A stretch of 64,000 nt of DNA from assembly GCF_007097485.1 (NCBI RefSeq), contig NZ_VKDE01000038.1, forward strand, positions 27,224 through 91,223, given 5' to 3'. The position numbers and the translations under genes were made by a program. Shown one piece after another: positions 17,396 to 26,470 of the stretch. The number at the start of each line of letters is the position of its first letter. The stretch's first letter is position 1. This DNA comes from Carboxylicivirga sp. M1479. Lineage in GTDB: Bacteria > Bacteroidota > Bacteroidia > Bacteroidales > Marinilabiliaceae. The notes under the pieces are model-generated. The model did not search any database, had not been told where the DNA came from, and was given only the letters and a program-made list of their open reading frames with translations.

Positions 17396-18628
17396 TTAGT
17401 AATTTACCTGAAACTGCAAACGTAACAACTGCCCTGTTTGACGGTTAATGGGCATTTCCATGTCCTCATAACGACGATCGGCAATCGTATAAATAGCCAC
17501 TATCTCAAAAGCCTTAATGGGCTGCCACTCAATACCAATCTCCAACTCTTTCATATCATAACTACGGGCGTCTAATTCAAACTTTTTACCACCCTGGTAG
17601 TACATCCCTTTTACAAAAGGAATAATCTCTTGTTTATTATGCTGTATACGGTACATTACCTGGGCATAGCCACCGTGTAGATTTTCCTTACCTATGGAAC
17701 CAATTCCGCTGCCTTCATCGTATGCAAACTCAGGCCCAACGCCCATGTTATATTCGGCCTGAAAGCCAAAGGGCTGTGGGTAATACAACACTGTGCCGGC
17801 AATACGGCGATCTTCAAAGGGCTCATCAAAAGGCGAACGGTTGGTTAATGAGCCATCGTCGTTACGGATTACCACACCATCAGATACCGATGCCATTACA
17901 TAGTGCCCAAAATACCCTTGTATGCCCAACTCGAAATATTGTCCTGAAGAAAACTCAAATGGGTAGGCAAAACGCATAGCAACGTGCGGAAACTTCTTTT
18001 CGTCAGGAACAAGGCTATTTCCCCTTTGTCCGTTATAAAACATGACGTAAGCCATCCCGTAATCTCCAGATCCCTTAAGGCCTTTGCTTTTAATGGTTTT
18101 AAAGCGATTTCGAATGAGCGTAGGCGCATAATGAATACCAATATTCATATCGCGTTCATCTTTTACGGCACTGTTCAAGGGATCATTTCGATCTAAGGCT
18201 AATCTATTTTGCGATGATTGTAAGTTTTCAAAACCAAAAGGAATTTTACTCTGCCCTCCTCTTACTTTCCACTGCCCTGCAGGATCAAGGAAATAATCGA
18301 AATAAGCATCTCTTAACTGCCCCAGGTTCTTACCATCAGAGGCAAAATCAGCCTGAAAGTAAAAGTATAAACGAGGGTGAATCTGACCACTTACCTTAAA
18401 ACGCATTCTTCGAAGTGAAAAGCCATCATAACCACCATAGGTACGATCGCCTTGAGGGTTTTCCATCTCTGGATTGGTCTTGTATAAATCGTTATATCGC
18501 AACTGCATATAACCATTTATCTTAATTTTATCGAACCATTGGGGTACTTTAATCGAAGAGGACTCTTCTTGCGCCGTTGCTAAATGACTGCATAAAGCAA
18601 ATAACAATAAAAAAATAGTGGGCTTCAT
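17396..18628 (-). CDS. Phosphate-selective porin O/P family (OprO/OprP)
   Basis: The product has 410 residues, with a signal peptide ending in ATAQ. The family signatures are visible: INGYMQLRYNDLYK at the first strand, LRRMRFKVSGQIHPRLYFYFQADFA, GQSKIPFGFENLQSS, and a C-terminus ending in a beta strand RLQFQVNY suitable for BAM insertion. These are 16-strand trimeric porins in the outer membrane; in Bacteroidota the family includes many with unproven substrate. A downstream NTF2-like lipoprotein follows in the operon, and a terminator ends it at 16566-16598. Confidence 0.85.
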   Translation of the reverse strand: MKPTIFLLLFALCSHLATAQEESSSIKVPQWFDKIKINGYMQLRYNDLYKTNPEMENPQGDRTYGGYDGFSLRRMRFKVSGQIHPRLYFYFQADFASDGKNLGQLRDAYFDYFLDPAGQWKVRGGQSKIPFGFENLQSSQNRLALDRNDPLNSAVKDERDMNIGIHYAPTLIRNRFKTIKSKGLKGSGDYGMAYVMFYNGQRGNSLVPDEKKFPHVAMRFAYPFEFSSGQYFELGIQGYFGHYVMASVSDGVVIRNDDGSLTNRSPFDEPFEDRRIAGTVLYYPQPFGFQAEYNMGVGPEFAYDEGSGIGSIGKENLHGGYAQVMYRIQHNKQEIIPFVKGMYYQGGKKFELDARSYDMKELEIGIEWQPIKAFEIVAIYTIADRRYEDMEMPINRQTGQLLRLQFQVNY

Positions 18629-18835
18629 TTTGGGTTTGTTACTTAACGTTTAGTTATTTAATGACATCAATGTAGTGAAAATCAACGAATGCTACATAAT
18701 ATTTTTCAATTACCAAATATACACAAAGCCCCTTATTTGCTTTACTAAAATGTCGTACAACATGTCATGTGACTAATCAATCAAGTTCCTGATTTTTTAC
18801 TATTTTCACTCACGAAAAAGAGATTGCTCAAACGC

Positions 18836-19450
18836 ATGGAAGAAACTGATCAGTATAAAACCATAGACAGCCCGTCAACAGGCATATTCAAAGATAAAGG
18901 AAGCAAGTTTATTAGCTATGCTTACCCCGTTTACGACGAAGAGGCCATTAAAGAAAAAATAGCTGCCCTAAAAAAAGAATATTACGACGCCCGACACCAT
19001 TGCTATGCCTGGCAACTAGGCACATCGGGCAAACAATTTAGAGCCAACGACGATGGTGAACCATCGGGCACGGCCGGAAAACCCATACATGGCCAATTGA
19101 AATCAAATGGATTAAGCAATATCCTGGTAGTTGTTATTCGCTATTTTGGCGGCACAAAACTCGGAACAAGCGGACTGATTAATGCCTACCGCGAAGCAAC
19201 CATTGATGCCATTAATAATGCGACCATTGTTGAGAAAACAGTTGATGATGTGTACCAACTAAGCTTTGATTATGGCGTGATGAATGACATCATGAAAATA
19301 ATGAAAGAGGAAAATCCCAATATAATCAAACAAGATTTTAATCTAAGATGTATGATTGAATGGAGCTGTCGACAAGCTGATGTTGATCGCATTAAGTCAC
19401 GACTAGAGAAAATAGAATCAGTCACTGTTGACTTCTTAAAAACCATCTAA
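18836..19450 (+). CDS. YigZ/IMPACT family protein
   Basis: The product has 204 residues from MEETDQYKTI, the usual start in the phylum; an ATG four codons earlier is less likely. The UPF0029/Impact N-terminal domain shows KGSKFISYAYPV, DARHHCYAWQLG, NDDGEPSGTAGKPI and VVIRYFGGTKLGTSGL. The C-terminal DUF1949 part (VYQLSFDYGVMNDIMKIM) follows. The family is conserved in bacteria and eukaryotes (IMPACT interacts with translation control), but the bacterial biochemical role is unclear. It is followed closely by a PfkB kinase. Confidence 0.9.
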   Translation: MEETDQYKTIDSPSTGIFKDKGSKFISYAYPVYDEEAIKEKIAALKKEYYDARHHCYAWQLGTSGKQFRANDDGEPSGTAGKPIHGQLKSNGLSNILVVVIRYFGGTKLGTSGLINAYREATIDAINNATIVEKTVDDVYQLSFDYGVMNDIMKIMKEENPNIIKQDFNLRCMIEWSCRQADVDRIKSRLEKIESVTVDFLKTI

Positions 19451-19454
19451 ACGG

Positions 19455-19544
19455 ATGAAACAAACATACAGGAGCATGATTGATTTTGGCGAGTTCCATC
19501 CCGATAAATCGGGACAAGTAGTGGCAATAGAAAGCAAAAAATAA
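19455..19544 (+). CDS. Possible 29-residue small ORF
   Basis: An ATG four bases after the YigZ stop opens 29 codons (MKQTYRSMIDFG...SKK) ending three bases before the PfkB start. The tight spacing fits a small operon gene. However, it contains the palindrome TCCCGATaaATCGGGA, which may be an inserted repeat, so coding status is uncertain. Confidence 0.3.
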   Translation: MKQTYRSMIDFGEFHPDKSGQVVAIESKK

Positions 19545-19547
19545 CAA

Positions 19548-20492
19548 ATGAAAAAGTTCGATATAATAGTAACGGGTGATTGCAACATCGATTTACTATT
19601 CAATGGGTTTGACCACCTGCCTGCCTTTGGTGAAGAGGTATTGGCAGAGCAATTCAATATAACACTTGGCAGCTCAGCTGGTATTACAGCGGCTCATCTG
19701 GCGGCTTTGGGCATGAAAGTAGCCTATATTGGTGCCATTGGCGAGGATACTTTTGGCAAGCAGTTTAAAGAATTAATGAATGCTGCCGGCGTTAATACCG
19801 ATTACATGGTTGATAAAGCCGGTTTTAGCACAGGATGTACAGCTGTATTAAGCAAAGGTGAAGAACGAGCTAACATCACGCATGCCGGTGCTATGGAGCA
19901 ACTCTGCCCTGCCGATATTCCAGCACAGCTACTAGAAGCAACACCGTTCTTTCACCTTTCGAACCCCTATGTATTACCACATTTTAGAAACGTTTTACCC
20001 ACATTTTACAAGAGCTTAAAAAAGCACCCCATTCACACATCTCTTGACCCGCAATGGGATGTAGAGGAAAAATGGAATACCGACCTCAATGAGCTTTTGC
20101 CTTATGTTGATGTTTTCCTCCCTAATAAAACCGAATTACAACTGCTTTTGAAAGGAAATAAGCTGCAAACTGAAGACGTGCAGAAGTTTCCGAATACCAT
20201 TGTTTGCACTCATGGCAATCAGGGCGTGGCAATCACTGAAAATGGCCTGACTAAACAAATGAATAGCTATATCAACGAGCAACCCCAGGACTGTATTGGT
20301 GCAGGCGATGCTTTTACTGCCGGCTTTTTAAGTGCTAAAATTGATGGGCAAGATAACACGAATGCTGTTGAAATGGGATGTCGATCAGGTGCACTATCCA
20401 CCACTTTTACAGGCGGTAGCGTAGCTTATCATTCACGTGCCCATTTTGAGCAACTATTCGCAAATGCTAACATTAAAAAGATTAAACACTAA
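19548..20492 (+). CDS. PfkB-family carbohydrate kinase
   Basis: The product has 314 residues. The N-terminal glycine-rich region GDCNIDLLFNG, the substrate-side FNITLGSSAGITAAHLAALG and the C-terminal anion-hole motif DCIGAGDAFTAGFLSA (catalytic base Asp254) define a ribokinase/PfkB sugar kinase, cytoplasmic and ATP-dependent. The substrate cannot be read from the sequence. It is downstream of yigZ; the next gene starts 35 bases later, so a run of three co-directional genes is likely though functionally mixed. Confidence 0.9.
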   Translation: MKKFDIIVTGDCNIDLLFNGFDHLPAFGEEVLAEQFNITLGSSAGITAAHLAALGMKVAYIGAIGEDTFGKQFKELMNAAGVNTDYMVDKAGFSTGCTAVLSKGEERANITHAGAMEQLCPADIPAQLLEATPFFHLSNPYVLPHFRNVLPTFYKSLKKHPIHTSLDPQWDVEEKWNTDLNELLPYVDVFLPNKTELQLLLKGNKLQTEDVQKFPNTIVCTHGNQGVAITENGLTKQMNSYINEQPQDCIGAGDAFTAGFLSAKIDGQDNTNAVEMGCRSGALSTTFTGGSVAYHSRAHFEQLFANANIKKIKH

Positions 20493-20527
20493 AAACAAAC
20501 CATAACTCCCCAAATCACACCACAACT

Positions 20528-21877
20528 ATGCAATTCTTCCGATTAACATTAGCCATCATAGCCATTGGAATCATCTTACTGATGCTTTTAATGCTTTTCA
20601 CATCCATTATCGAAAAGAGAAAAGGTGCTGCCTTAAAAGCCTGCATTCTACTACTCCCAGGCCTGTTATTACTATTGGCTGCCCAATATCTTTCATCTTA
20701 CTTCGACTGGGTGATTGCGGCTTTTGATATCCTTGTTCTGGCATTTGGAGCCTATTTGCTCGTTCCCAGGCTCCTATTCTCAATCCCTAAAGAAGATTTA
20801 CCGAAAGGGAACATAGATGAACGAACGGTTATGTTTGCGCGCAATGAGATTAAACCCAATACCGAACGATACGATTCATTTTACAAGGAACATCCTGATC
20901 TAAAAGAAAATGATGATAACTTCAGGCAACTACCTGGCTTGCTTAGTAAACATTCAACCTTTTACAACCCATTGGCATACGAAGCTTCCGATGCTATCTT
21001 TCACATTGTGGATAGCCTGCATAAACATGTAGAAGGCGATGTTAAAGAGCAAGCCAAATCTATTGATCCAAAAGACTATCAAAAATTTATAACAGAGTGG
21101 ACCAAAAAATCGGGAGCTAAATCAGTTGGCTTTACAAAAATGAAAGATTACCACTGGTACTCGGTGGGTGGCAGAGGTGAACGTTATGGCAAACCGATAG
21201 AACAAAAGCACACGGTTGGCATCGCATTCACGGTGGAGATGGATCACGAAATGGTAAAACCAGCACCTAAGAGTTCCATCATCATGGAGTCGGCCACTCA
21301 ATATTTACAAGCAGGTATTATTGCCACCCAGTTAGCCCAGTTCATTCGCAACAGTGGTTTCGAAGCCAGAGCACATATCGATGGTAACTACCAGGTGGTA
21401 GCACCTTTGGTAGCACGAGATGCTAATTTAGGTGAGATTGGCCGAATGGGATTGTTGATGACTGAAAAACTTGGTCCCAGGGTGCGCGTTGGCGTAGTAA
21501 CAACCAACATGCCATTGGATACTGTTGAACGTGCATATAACAATAGCTTTGAAGATTTTTGTGATAAGTGCCTGAAATGTGCTACAAATTGCCCTGCCAG
21601 TGCCATCTCCGATCAGCCAAAAGAGATGATTAAGGATGTAAACAGGTGGCAAATCAATTCGGAAAAGTGTTTTAATTATTGGTGTACTGCAGGTACCGAT
21701 TGCGGTCGTTGCATGAGCACATGTCCGTATTCGCACCCCAACAACTTACTGCATAATATTGTACGATGGAGCATTAATCAATTTCCTAATTTTAGGTATT
21801 GGGCAGTAAAGATGGATGATTTCTTTTATGGGAGAAAAACTAAATCAGAAGCATTACCAGGCTGGTTAAAACACTAA
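20528..21877 (+). CDS. Membrane-anchored reductive-dehalogenase-like iron-sulfur protein
   Basis: The product has 449 residues. Residues 1-90 hold three membrane segments (LTLAIIAIGIILLMLLMLF, ACILLLPGLLLLLAAQYL, IAAFDILVLAFGAYLL). Positive charges between the first two (EKRKGAALK) and after the third place the remainder in the cytoplasm. The C-terminal part resembles reductive dehalogenase/QueG-type corrinoid proteins and ends in two 4Fe-4S motifs: CxxCxxCxxxCP at 345-356 (CDKCLKCATNCP), and Cys381, Cys386, Cys392, Cys395, Cys399 (CGRCMSTCP). No Tat signal is present, unlike respiratory RdhA. The three-helix segment is reminiscent of the separate RdhB anchor. Halogenated substrates are a possibility only. 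Confidence 0.78.
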   Translation: MQFFRLTLAIIAIGIILLMLLMLFTSIIEKRKGAALKACILLLPGLLLLLAAQYLSSYFDWVIAAFDILVLAFGAYLLVPRLLFSIPKEDLPKGNIDERTVMFARNEIKPNTERYDSFYKEHPDLKENDDNFRQLPGLLSKHSTFYNPLAYEASDAIFHIVDSLHKHVEGDVKEQAKSIDPKDYQKFITEWTKKSGAKSVGFTKMKDYHWYSVGGRGERYGKPIEQKHTVGIAFTVEMDHEMVKPAPKSSIIMESATQYLQAGIIATQLAQFIRNSGFEARAHIDGNYQVVAPLVARDANLGEIGRMGLLMTEKLGPRVRVGVVTTNMPLDTVERAYNNSFEDFCDKCLKCATNCPASAISDQPKEMIKDVNRWQINSEKCFNYWCTAGTDCGRCMSTCPYSHPNNLLHNIVRWSINQFPNFRYWAVKMDDFFYGRKTKSEALPGWLKH

Positions 21878-22431
21878 TCAGCAGCAATAAGCCGTTCCTT
21901 TACCTTTTCTGCTGGATTACCGCGGTATATTCCATTTTGATGAAGGTTAAGGGACGCCACACTATTAATCGCCAATACCGAATGGCTTTGGCAAGTAACA
22001 CCTCCGGTAACGATACTACGTGCGCCAATCCAAACGCCATCTTCCAGCGTAATTGGTGCTACCATTAAATCAAAGGTTGGCAACTTGTAGTTATGATTAC
22101 CTATCAGCAACATGGCTTCTTGCGAAAGACAACAGTGACGACCAATGGTCACCTGATCGAGGTTATCAATCCACACTTTTTCACCTATCCAAGAGTAATC
22201 TCCAATACTTAATTTCCAAGGGTACTTAATATTAACACCCGGCTTAATAACAACACCCTTCCCTATTTGTGCGCCAAACAAACGCAATAGCATTACTTTA
22301 ATCGAAGAAATAGGATTTATTGGATTAATAAAAAACAAGACATTGATAACGAACCAGGCTGTGCGCTTGATAAAGCCCCCTCCTGTGTTAAACCATGAAT
22401 TGTCGTATCGAGATAAGTCGGTTTTACTCAT
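21874..22431 (-). CDS. WcaF-like hexapeptide-repeat acyltransferase
   Basis: The product has 185 residues from MSKTDLSRYDNSWF, preferred over an ATG 13 codons upstream because the family begins with this DLSxYxNxW pattern. A left-handed beta-helix is visible as imperfect hexapeptides (GAQIGKGVVIKPGVNI, GDYSWIGEKVWI, TLEDGVWIGARSIVTGGV). The catalytic-type His occurs in GNHNY. The family (putative colanic acid biosynthesis acetyltransferase) acts on exopolysaccharide or O-antigen precursors. The stop codon overlaps that of the convergent dehalogenase-like gene by four bases. No glycan cluster lies adjacent. Confidence 0.85.
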   Translation of the reverse strand: MSKTDLSRYDNSWFNTGGGFIKRTAWFVINVLFFINPINPISSIKVMLLRLFGAQIGKGVVIKPGVNIKYPWKLSIGDYSWIGEKVWIDNLDQVTIGRHCCLSQEAMLLIGNHNYKLPTFDLMVAPITLEDGVWIGARSIVTGGVTCQSHSVLAINSVASLNLHQNGIYRGNPAEKVKERLIAAD

Positions 22432-22552
22432 AATTAATACGTTTGTTTCCGAAAGTAATATCTTTCGCACACCAACACAAATATCAATTTAGGAAAGTGA
22501 AAAAAGAACCTGCTTTGGAGAGTTTCAAAATGGGAAAAGTAATGCTATCAAA

Positions 22553-22861
22553 CTACAGGTAAATACCCTCCAGTTGTACCTGTTTGTAAATAGGCGTTTC
22601 TACAAACTGCTTATGCCAATCTTCTTTGGAGTAAACGTATAACGAAAGGCTTTGGCTTGCATCCAGCTCTACTTTATATTTAGCATCTAAATATTGCTGC
22701 TCAACACTAAAATCAACTTTTTCAGGTGTTAAGATATACAATTGAATATCTTGGTGCATCTCTGTTCCTTGGGGAAATAGAAGAATAACATCTGCATAAG
22801 GATCTAAGGCCTGCACATGCTCTCTAATTAAATCTGCTAAATCACCTGTTTGTTTGTTCAT
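22553..22861 (-). CDS. Degenerate MNT-type nucleotidyltransferase-like protein
   Basis: The product has 102 residues. The block YADVILLFPQGTEMHQDIQL aligns by eye with the minimal nucleotidyltransferase core (hydrophobic strand, GSxARG, D-x-D-L), but the GS is replaced by PQG and only one acidic residue of the pair remains (QDIQL). Similar inactive paralogues occur in Bacteroidota. Minimal nucleotidyltransferases often pair with HEPN proteins, but none lies next to it. Catalytic inactivity is inferred. Confidence 0.45.
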   Translation of the reverse strand: MNKQTGDLADLIREHVQALDPYADVILLFPQGTEMHQDIQLYILTPEKVDFSVEQQYLDAKYKVELDASQSLSLYVYSKEDWHKQFVETPIYKQVQLEGIYL

Positions 22862-22965
22862 CCAGCAAAAGTAGAACTATTCTCGATTATAATAAACATC
22901 TTTTATCATCATTGTTAAGCAGGTCATCAAATACTAATGCGCGGAACCATGAACCTTTGTTTGAT

Positions 22966-22994
22966 TTGTTTTGTTGATTTTTGAAGTAGTTTTG
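22966..22994 (+). promoter_or_regulatory. Bacteroidota-type promoter for the aldo/keto reductase
   Basis: TTG at 22966-22968 and TAGTTTTG (TAnnTTTG) at 22987-22994, 18 bases apart; the gene starts 34 bases downstream. Confidence 0.5.
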
Positions 22995-23028
22995 CATCTC
23001 TTTTACAATTTACAATAGCAACGAAGCA

Positions 23029-24198
23029 ATGGAATACAGGCGATTTGGTAAAACCAATAAAAAAATAAGTACCATCACATTGGGTGGCATGCGCTTTAAG
23101 CAAGGATGGGATAATCCTCGCCATGAAATACCAAGGCAAACGCAAGATCATTGCAATCACATGATTGACTTAGCCATCAAAAATGGCATCAACCACTTTG
23201 AAACAGCCCATGGCTATGTTAAAAGCGAAACTGCTTTTGGACGAAGCTTTAATCAAGAGCTAAAAATCGACCGTTCATCATATTACTTAATGACTAAAGG
23301 TAATCCTGCCACAGCTGATGATACACGGCGCCTGGTGGAAGAGCAGTTAACGACTTTACAAACCGATTATTTTGATTTCTATGCATGGCATGGCATCAAT
23401 ACTAATGGCTTGATTAAGGATGCTTGCCAAACAGGTGGTGCGGTTGAAGAGTTACTTAAAATGAAGGAAGAGGGCATTATTAAACATGTTGGATTTAGCA
23501 CTCATGGTTCGCTCGACACGATTACCAAAGCCATCAACACCGACCTGTTTGAGTTTGTCAACCTCCATTATTATTACTTTTATCAGCGTAATAGAGCAGC
23601 CATTGACCTAGCACAAAAGAAAGATCTTGGCATATTCATCATCTCGCCCAACGATAAAGGCGGTCAGCTATACCAAGCACCTGAAAAAATTAAAAAGGCC
23701 ATTCCTCATGCTACACCTATTCAATGGAATGCACGCTTTTGTTTGAGTCATCCTAATGTACACACTCTATCTTTTGGCATGACGGAACTTGCTCATTTTA
23801 ATGAGATGAACGGCATATTTCCGAGTACCAATACAAACGACCAGGCAGCTAAACATCAATTAGATCTAATGCTTAAGGATGATTCTCACAGTTGGTATGA
23901 TGCTTACGATTTGGATCACAGCACAAATCTAGACATCCCCTTACTTCTTCATTGGCGCAAACTATGGAAATGTTACGATTTATTAGACTTTGCAAAGTAT
24001 CGCTACAAAGAATTAAAAACCCCTAACCATTGGGTACCTGGCGCTTTTGCTACTTCTGAAGAAATTAATAAAATTGATTTTTCCAAAGTGCCTGCAAACC
24101 TGCCTTTAAAAGAGCTATTATCAGAGCTACACTTGGCACTGTATCAAAACCCGGATGAACCAAAACTTATTGACCCATTGAAGTTAAGTGTCGTATAG
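23029..24198 (+). CDS. Aldo/keto reductase family oxidoreductase
   Basis: The product has 389 residues. It begins MEYRRFGKTNKKISTITLGGMRF, the AKR signature, and carries LAIKNGINHFETAHGYVKSE, YYLMTKGNPA, DYFDFYAWHGIN and the barrel strand IKHVGFSTHG. In the catalytic tetrad the usual Asp of the DTA motif is Glu (FETAHGY), while Tyr, Lys and His candidates remain. The closest group is the COG1453-like AKRs, which often carry C-terminal ferredoxin clusters; none is present here. NAD(P)H-dependent carbonyl reduction is expected; substrate unknown. It is monocistronic with its own promoter. Confidence 0.85.
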   Translation: MEYRRFGKTNKKISTITLGGMRFKQGWDNPRHEIPRQTQDHCNHMIDLAIKNGINHFETAHGYVKSETAFGRSFNQELKIDRSSYYLMTKGNPATADDTRRLVEEQLTTLQTDYFDFYAWHGINTNGLIKDACQTGGAVEELLKMKEEGIIKHVGFSTHGSLDTITKAINTDLFEFVNLHYYYFYQRNRAAIDLAQKKDLGIFIISPNDKGGQLYQAPEKIKKAIPHATPIQWNARFCLSHPNVHTLSFGMTELAHFNEMNGIFPSTNTNDQAAKHQLDLMLKDDSHSWYDAYDLDHSTNLDIPLLLHWRKLWKCYDLLDFAKYRYKELKTPNHWVPGAFATSEEINKIDFSKVPANLPLKELLSELHLALYQNPDEPKLIDPLKLSVV

Positions 24199-24479
24199 AG
24201 CATCTATTCTTTTAGCTTTATTAAATCATGCATAATTGTGGCATTATCTCTTCAAGTAGATTAAATATGTTGTTGAATAATACTCCAATAATCATTCACC
24301 CTAAGCCAATTTATAGTGTTTCAATAGTTGATTTTAGCTCTCTGATGAAAAAAAATCGCAATCCTGAGTAAAAAAAAATAATATTTTTCCAACACGCCAA
24401 AAGACTACAAATCAGCTGCTTCAGTGATTTTATTTAGTGTTAATTAATGTTGAAATTTATAGGATTTAATTAATATCGA
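24199..24479. other. AT-rich intergenic region
   Basis: No ORF with family resemblance and no strong hairpin was found between the aldo/keto reductase and the cold-shock gene. A run of poly-A stretches (24347-24384) gives it a curved-DNA look upstream of the cold-shock promoter. Confidence 0.4.
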
Positions 24480-24508
24480 TTGTAATTCAGATTATTAATC
24501 TACATTTG
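24480..24508 (+). promoter_or_regulatory. Promoter of the cold-shock gene
   Basis: TTG at 24480-24482 and TACATTTG (TAnnTTTG) at 24501-24508, spaced 18 bases. The start codon follows 32 bases later, giving a short 5' leader. Confidence 0.65.
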
Positions 24509-24540
24509 TATCAACAAATAACAATTTCAATATTATTAAG

Positions 24541-24729
24541 ATGAATAAAGGAAAAGTAAAATTCTTCAATGATGCAAAAGGTTTCGGTTTCATTACTGAG
24601 GAAAACGGTAAAGAACATTTTGTACACGTTACTGGATTAATCGACGAAGTTCGTGAAGGTGACGAAGTTGAATTTGATCTTCAAGAAGGAAGAAAAGGTT
24701 TAAACGCTGTGAACGTAAAAGTAGTATAA
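24541..24729 (+). CDS. Cold-shock domain protein (CspA family)
   Basis: The product has 62 residues forming a single OB-fold. RNP1 (KGFGFITEE) and RNP2 (HFVHVTG) single-strand nucleic-acid-binding motifs are intact, and the protein opens with the canonical MNKGKVKFFNDAKGFGFI pattern. It is a cytoplasmic RNA chaperone. It has its own TAnnTTTG promoter and a strong terminator, so it is monocistronic. Confidence 0.97.
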   Translation: MNKGKVKFFNDAKGFGFITEENGKEHFVHVTGLIDEVREGDEVEFDLQEGRKGLNAVNVKVV

Positions 24730-24762
24730 TCGATATAACTTTTTTATTACTGTACCAAAAGG

Positions 24763-24792
24763 AGCTCATCATTATTGATGAGCTTTTTTTTT
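24763..24792 (+). terminator. Terminator of the cold-shock gene
   Basis: AGCTCATCA / TGATGAGCT, 9-bp stem with a short loop, followed by a T8 run. Confidence 0.93.
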
Positions 24793-25073
24793 GCCTATAA
24801 AAGTACAATACCCCCCACCGTGCTTCTTCATCATTGTTTCATGAAAGCCCCAAGACAATAGATTTGTCACATTTAGAGTCAAATCATATCATTAATTACC
24901 ATAAGGCTTCCCCTTCTGCTTGTGCTACTTTCTAGCAAAATCCCCTATGCCTTCTTTCGTACTGTCCTTTTGGAGCTAAAATAATAGGTAATACATGAGC
25001 GCTTCGCTATTGGCATAAAAACATTAAACTGTTAATTGTGTTATCTTTATAACACCAAGCAATACCTAATCAG
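24793..25073. other. Intergenic region without recognised features
   Basis: No ORF or strong inverted repeat was seen. TATCTTTA at 25042-25049 is one base from the -7 consensus and may drive the barrel operon starting at 25074. Confidence 0.4.
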
Positions 25074-26396
25074 ATGCGAATATCTATCTTCGTCTTTCTC
25101 TGCGCAATTATATTAAGCAATAGCGCTCATCTATCGGCTCAGCGGTTTTTATCAAAGGAATGGGCAGATAGCATAAAAGTTAAAAAAGAACGTAAAGAGG
25201 CCAATGGTAGCCTAATGGTAATGCCCCTTGCTGGCCCGGCTTACACCCCCGAACTGAAACTAAGTTTTGCAGGTGGCGTTATGACCTCTTTTATGACCAA
25301 TAAAAAAGATAGTTTAATACAACGTAGTTCTGCCCCAATTATGCTTGGATTAAGTACTTCAGGTGCCTACTTTATTGGCACCAAGCTAACATCATTTTGG
25401 TTGCAAGACAAAATTCGCATTTATGGCGACTTTAATTTCAAACACATGCCCGATAACTATTGGGGCGTTGGCTATGATGAAGGTCGCTATACCGAAAAAT
25501 CGGATTCAACAACTGCCTATACGCGCACATGGTGGCAAATAAATCCCAGAATTTTATGGCAGTTTAAACCTAATTATTTTGCCGGCCTGGTAATTGATTA
25601 CAATTACACCCAAGGTAGTGAAGCAAGTAAAGGGGTTGCTGAAGATCCATATTACCAACAGGATAAAGATCGCCCGTTAAATGGTGGCTTTGGATTAATC
25701 TTTCAGTTTGATAGCAGAGATGTACCTGTTAATGCCTGGTCAGGCATGTTCGCAGAGTTTTCTGCCACCAGCTACAACACCGCATTTGGAGGAGATAATA
25801 ATTATGAGATTATTATTGCCGACTTCAGGAAATACTGGACAATAAAAAAACAAGGCAGAACCATAGCAACTCAGTTAAAAGGCCAGGGAAATTGCTTTTA
25901 AAACTAATTATACCACCCCGCCTGTCGGCACCCCTCCTAAAATTCAGGAGGGGACGGTTTTTCATCCTTCTCCTCCTTGCCAAGGAGGAGTACCACGAAG
26001 TGGGGAGGTGGTTAATATGCTTAAAAGCGAATTCCCTAGTTAAAAGGCCGTTTTGGATATGGCGATGTTCCGTTTGGGGAGATGTCACAACTAGGAACCC
26101 CGTTTGATTTAAGAGGTTATACCTGGGGGCGCTACCGTAATAACTCCATGTATTACGCACTTGCCGAATACCGCCATATGTTTTACAAAAATGATGACAC
26201 CATAAGTAAGCACGGCTTCACTACTTGGTTGGGTGCTGGTTCTATTGGCTCCGACACCACCGAGTTTGAGCAATACCTGCCCAGTTTAGGAGTGGGCTAC
26301 CGCCTAGAGGTTCAACCCCGTATGAACTTGCGTGTAGATTTTGGTTTCGGACTTGAAACATTTGGTTTCTATTTTAATTTTAATGAAGCTTTCTAA
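25074..26396 (+). pseudogene. BamA/D15-like outer-membrane barrel gene, interrupted by a MITE
   Basis: The 5' part encodes a signal peptide (LSNSAHLSAQ) and barrel strands up to TIATQLKG, then runs into stops inside an inserted element (25885-26037). After the insertion the frame resumes exactly as RFGYGDVPFGEMSQLG, through the D15-type DLRGYTWG motif, to a C-terminal ...FNEAF. Removing the 153-bp insert plus one 12-bp target copy (165 bp) restores an uninterrupted protein of 385 residues. It is similar in ending and layout to its intact neighbour at 26471. As read, only a truncated 275-residue product can be made, lacking the C-terminal strands needed for barrel insertion. Confidence 0.88.
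25885..26037. mobile_element. 153-bp MITE with 12-bp target-site duplication
   Basis: The target duplication AGTTAAAAGGCC is at 25873-25884 and 26038-26049. The ends are imperfect terminal inverted repeats: AGGGAAATTGCTTTTAA at the left and, read from the right end, AGGGAATTCGCTTTTAA (15 of 17 identical), both followed a little further in by ACCACC. The GC-rich interior folds into several hairpins (CCCCTCCtaaaattcaGGAGGGG; CTCCTCCTTGCCAAGGAGGAG). It encodes nothing. Confidence 0.92.
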
Positions 26397-26470
26397 AAAA
26401 ACAAGACAAACAATACCACATTACTATCTGTTAATAAGGGTATAGTAGTTTTTACATTAAAAAAGCATAC

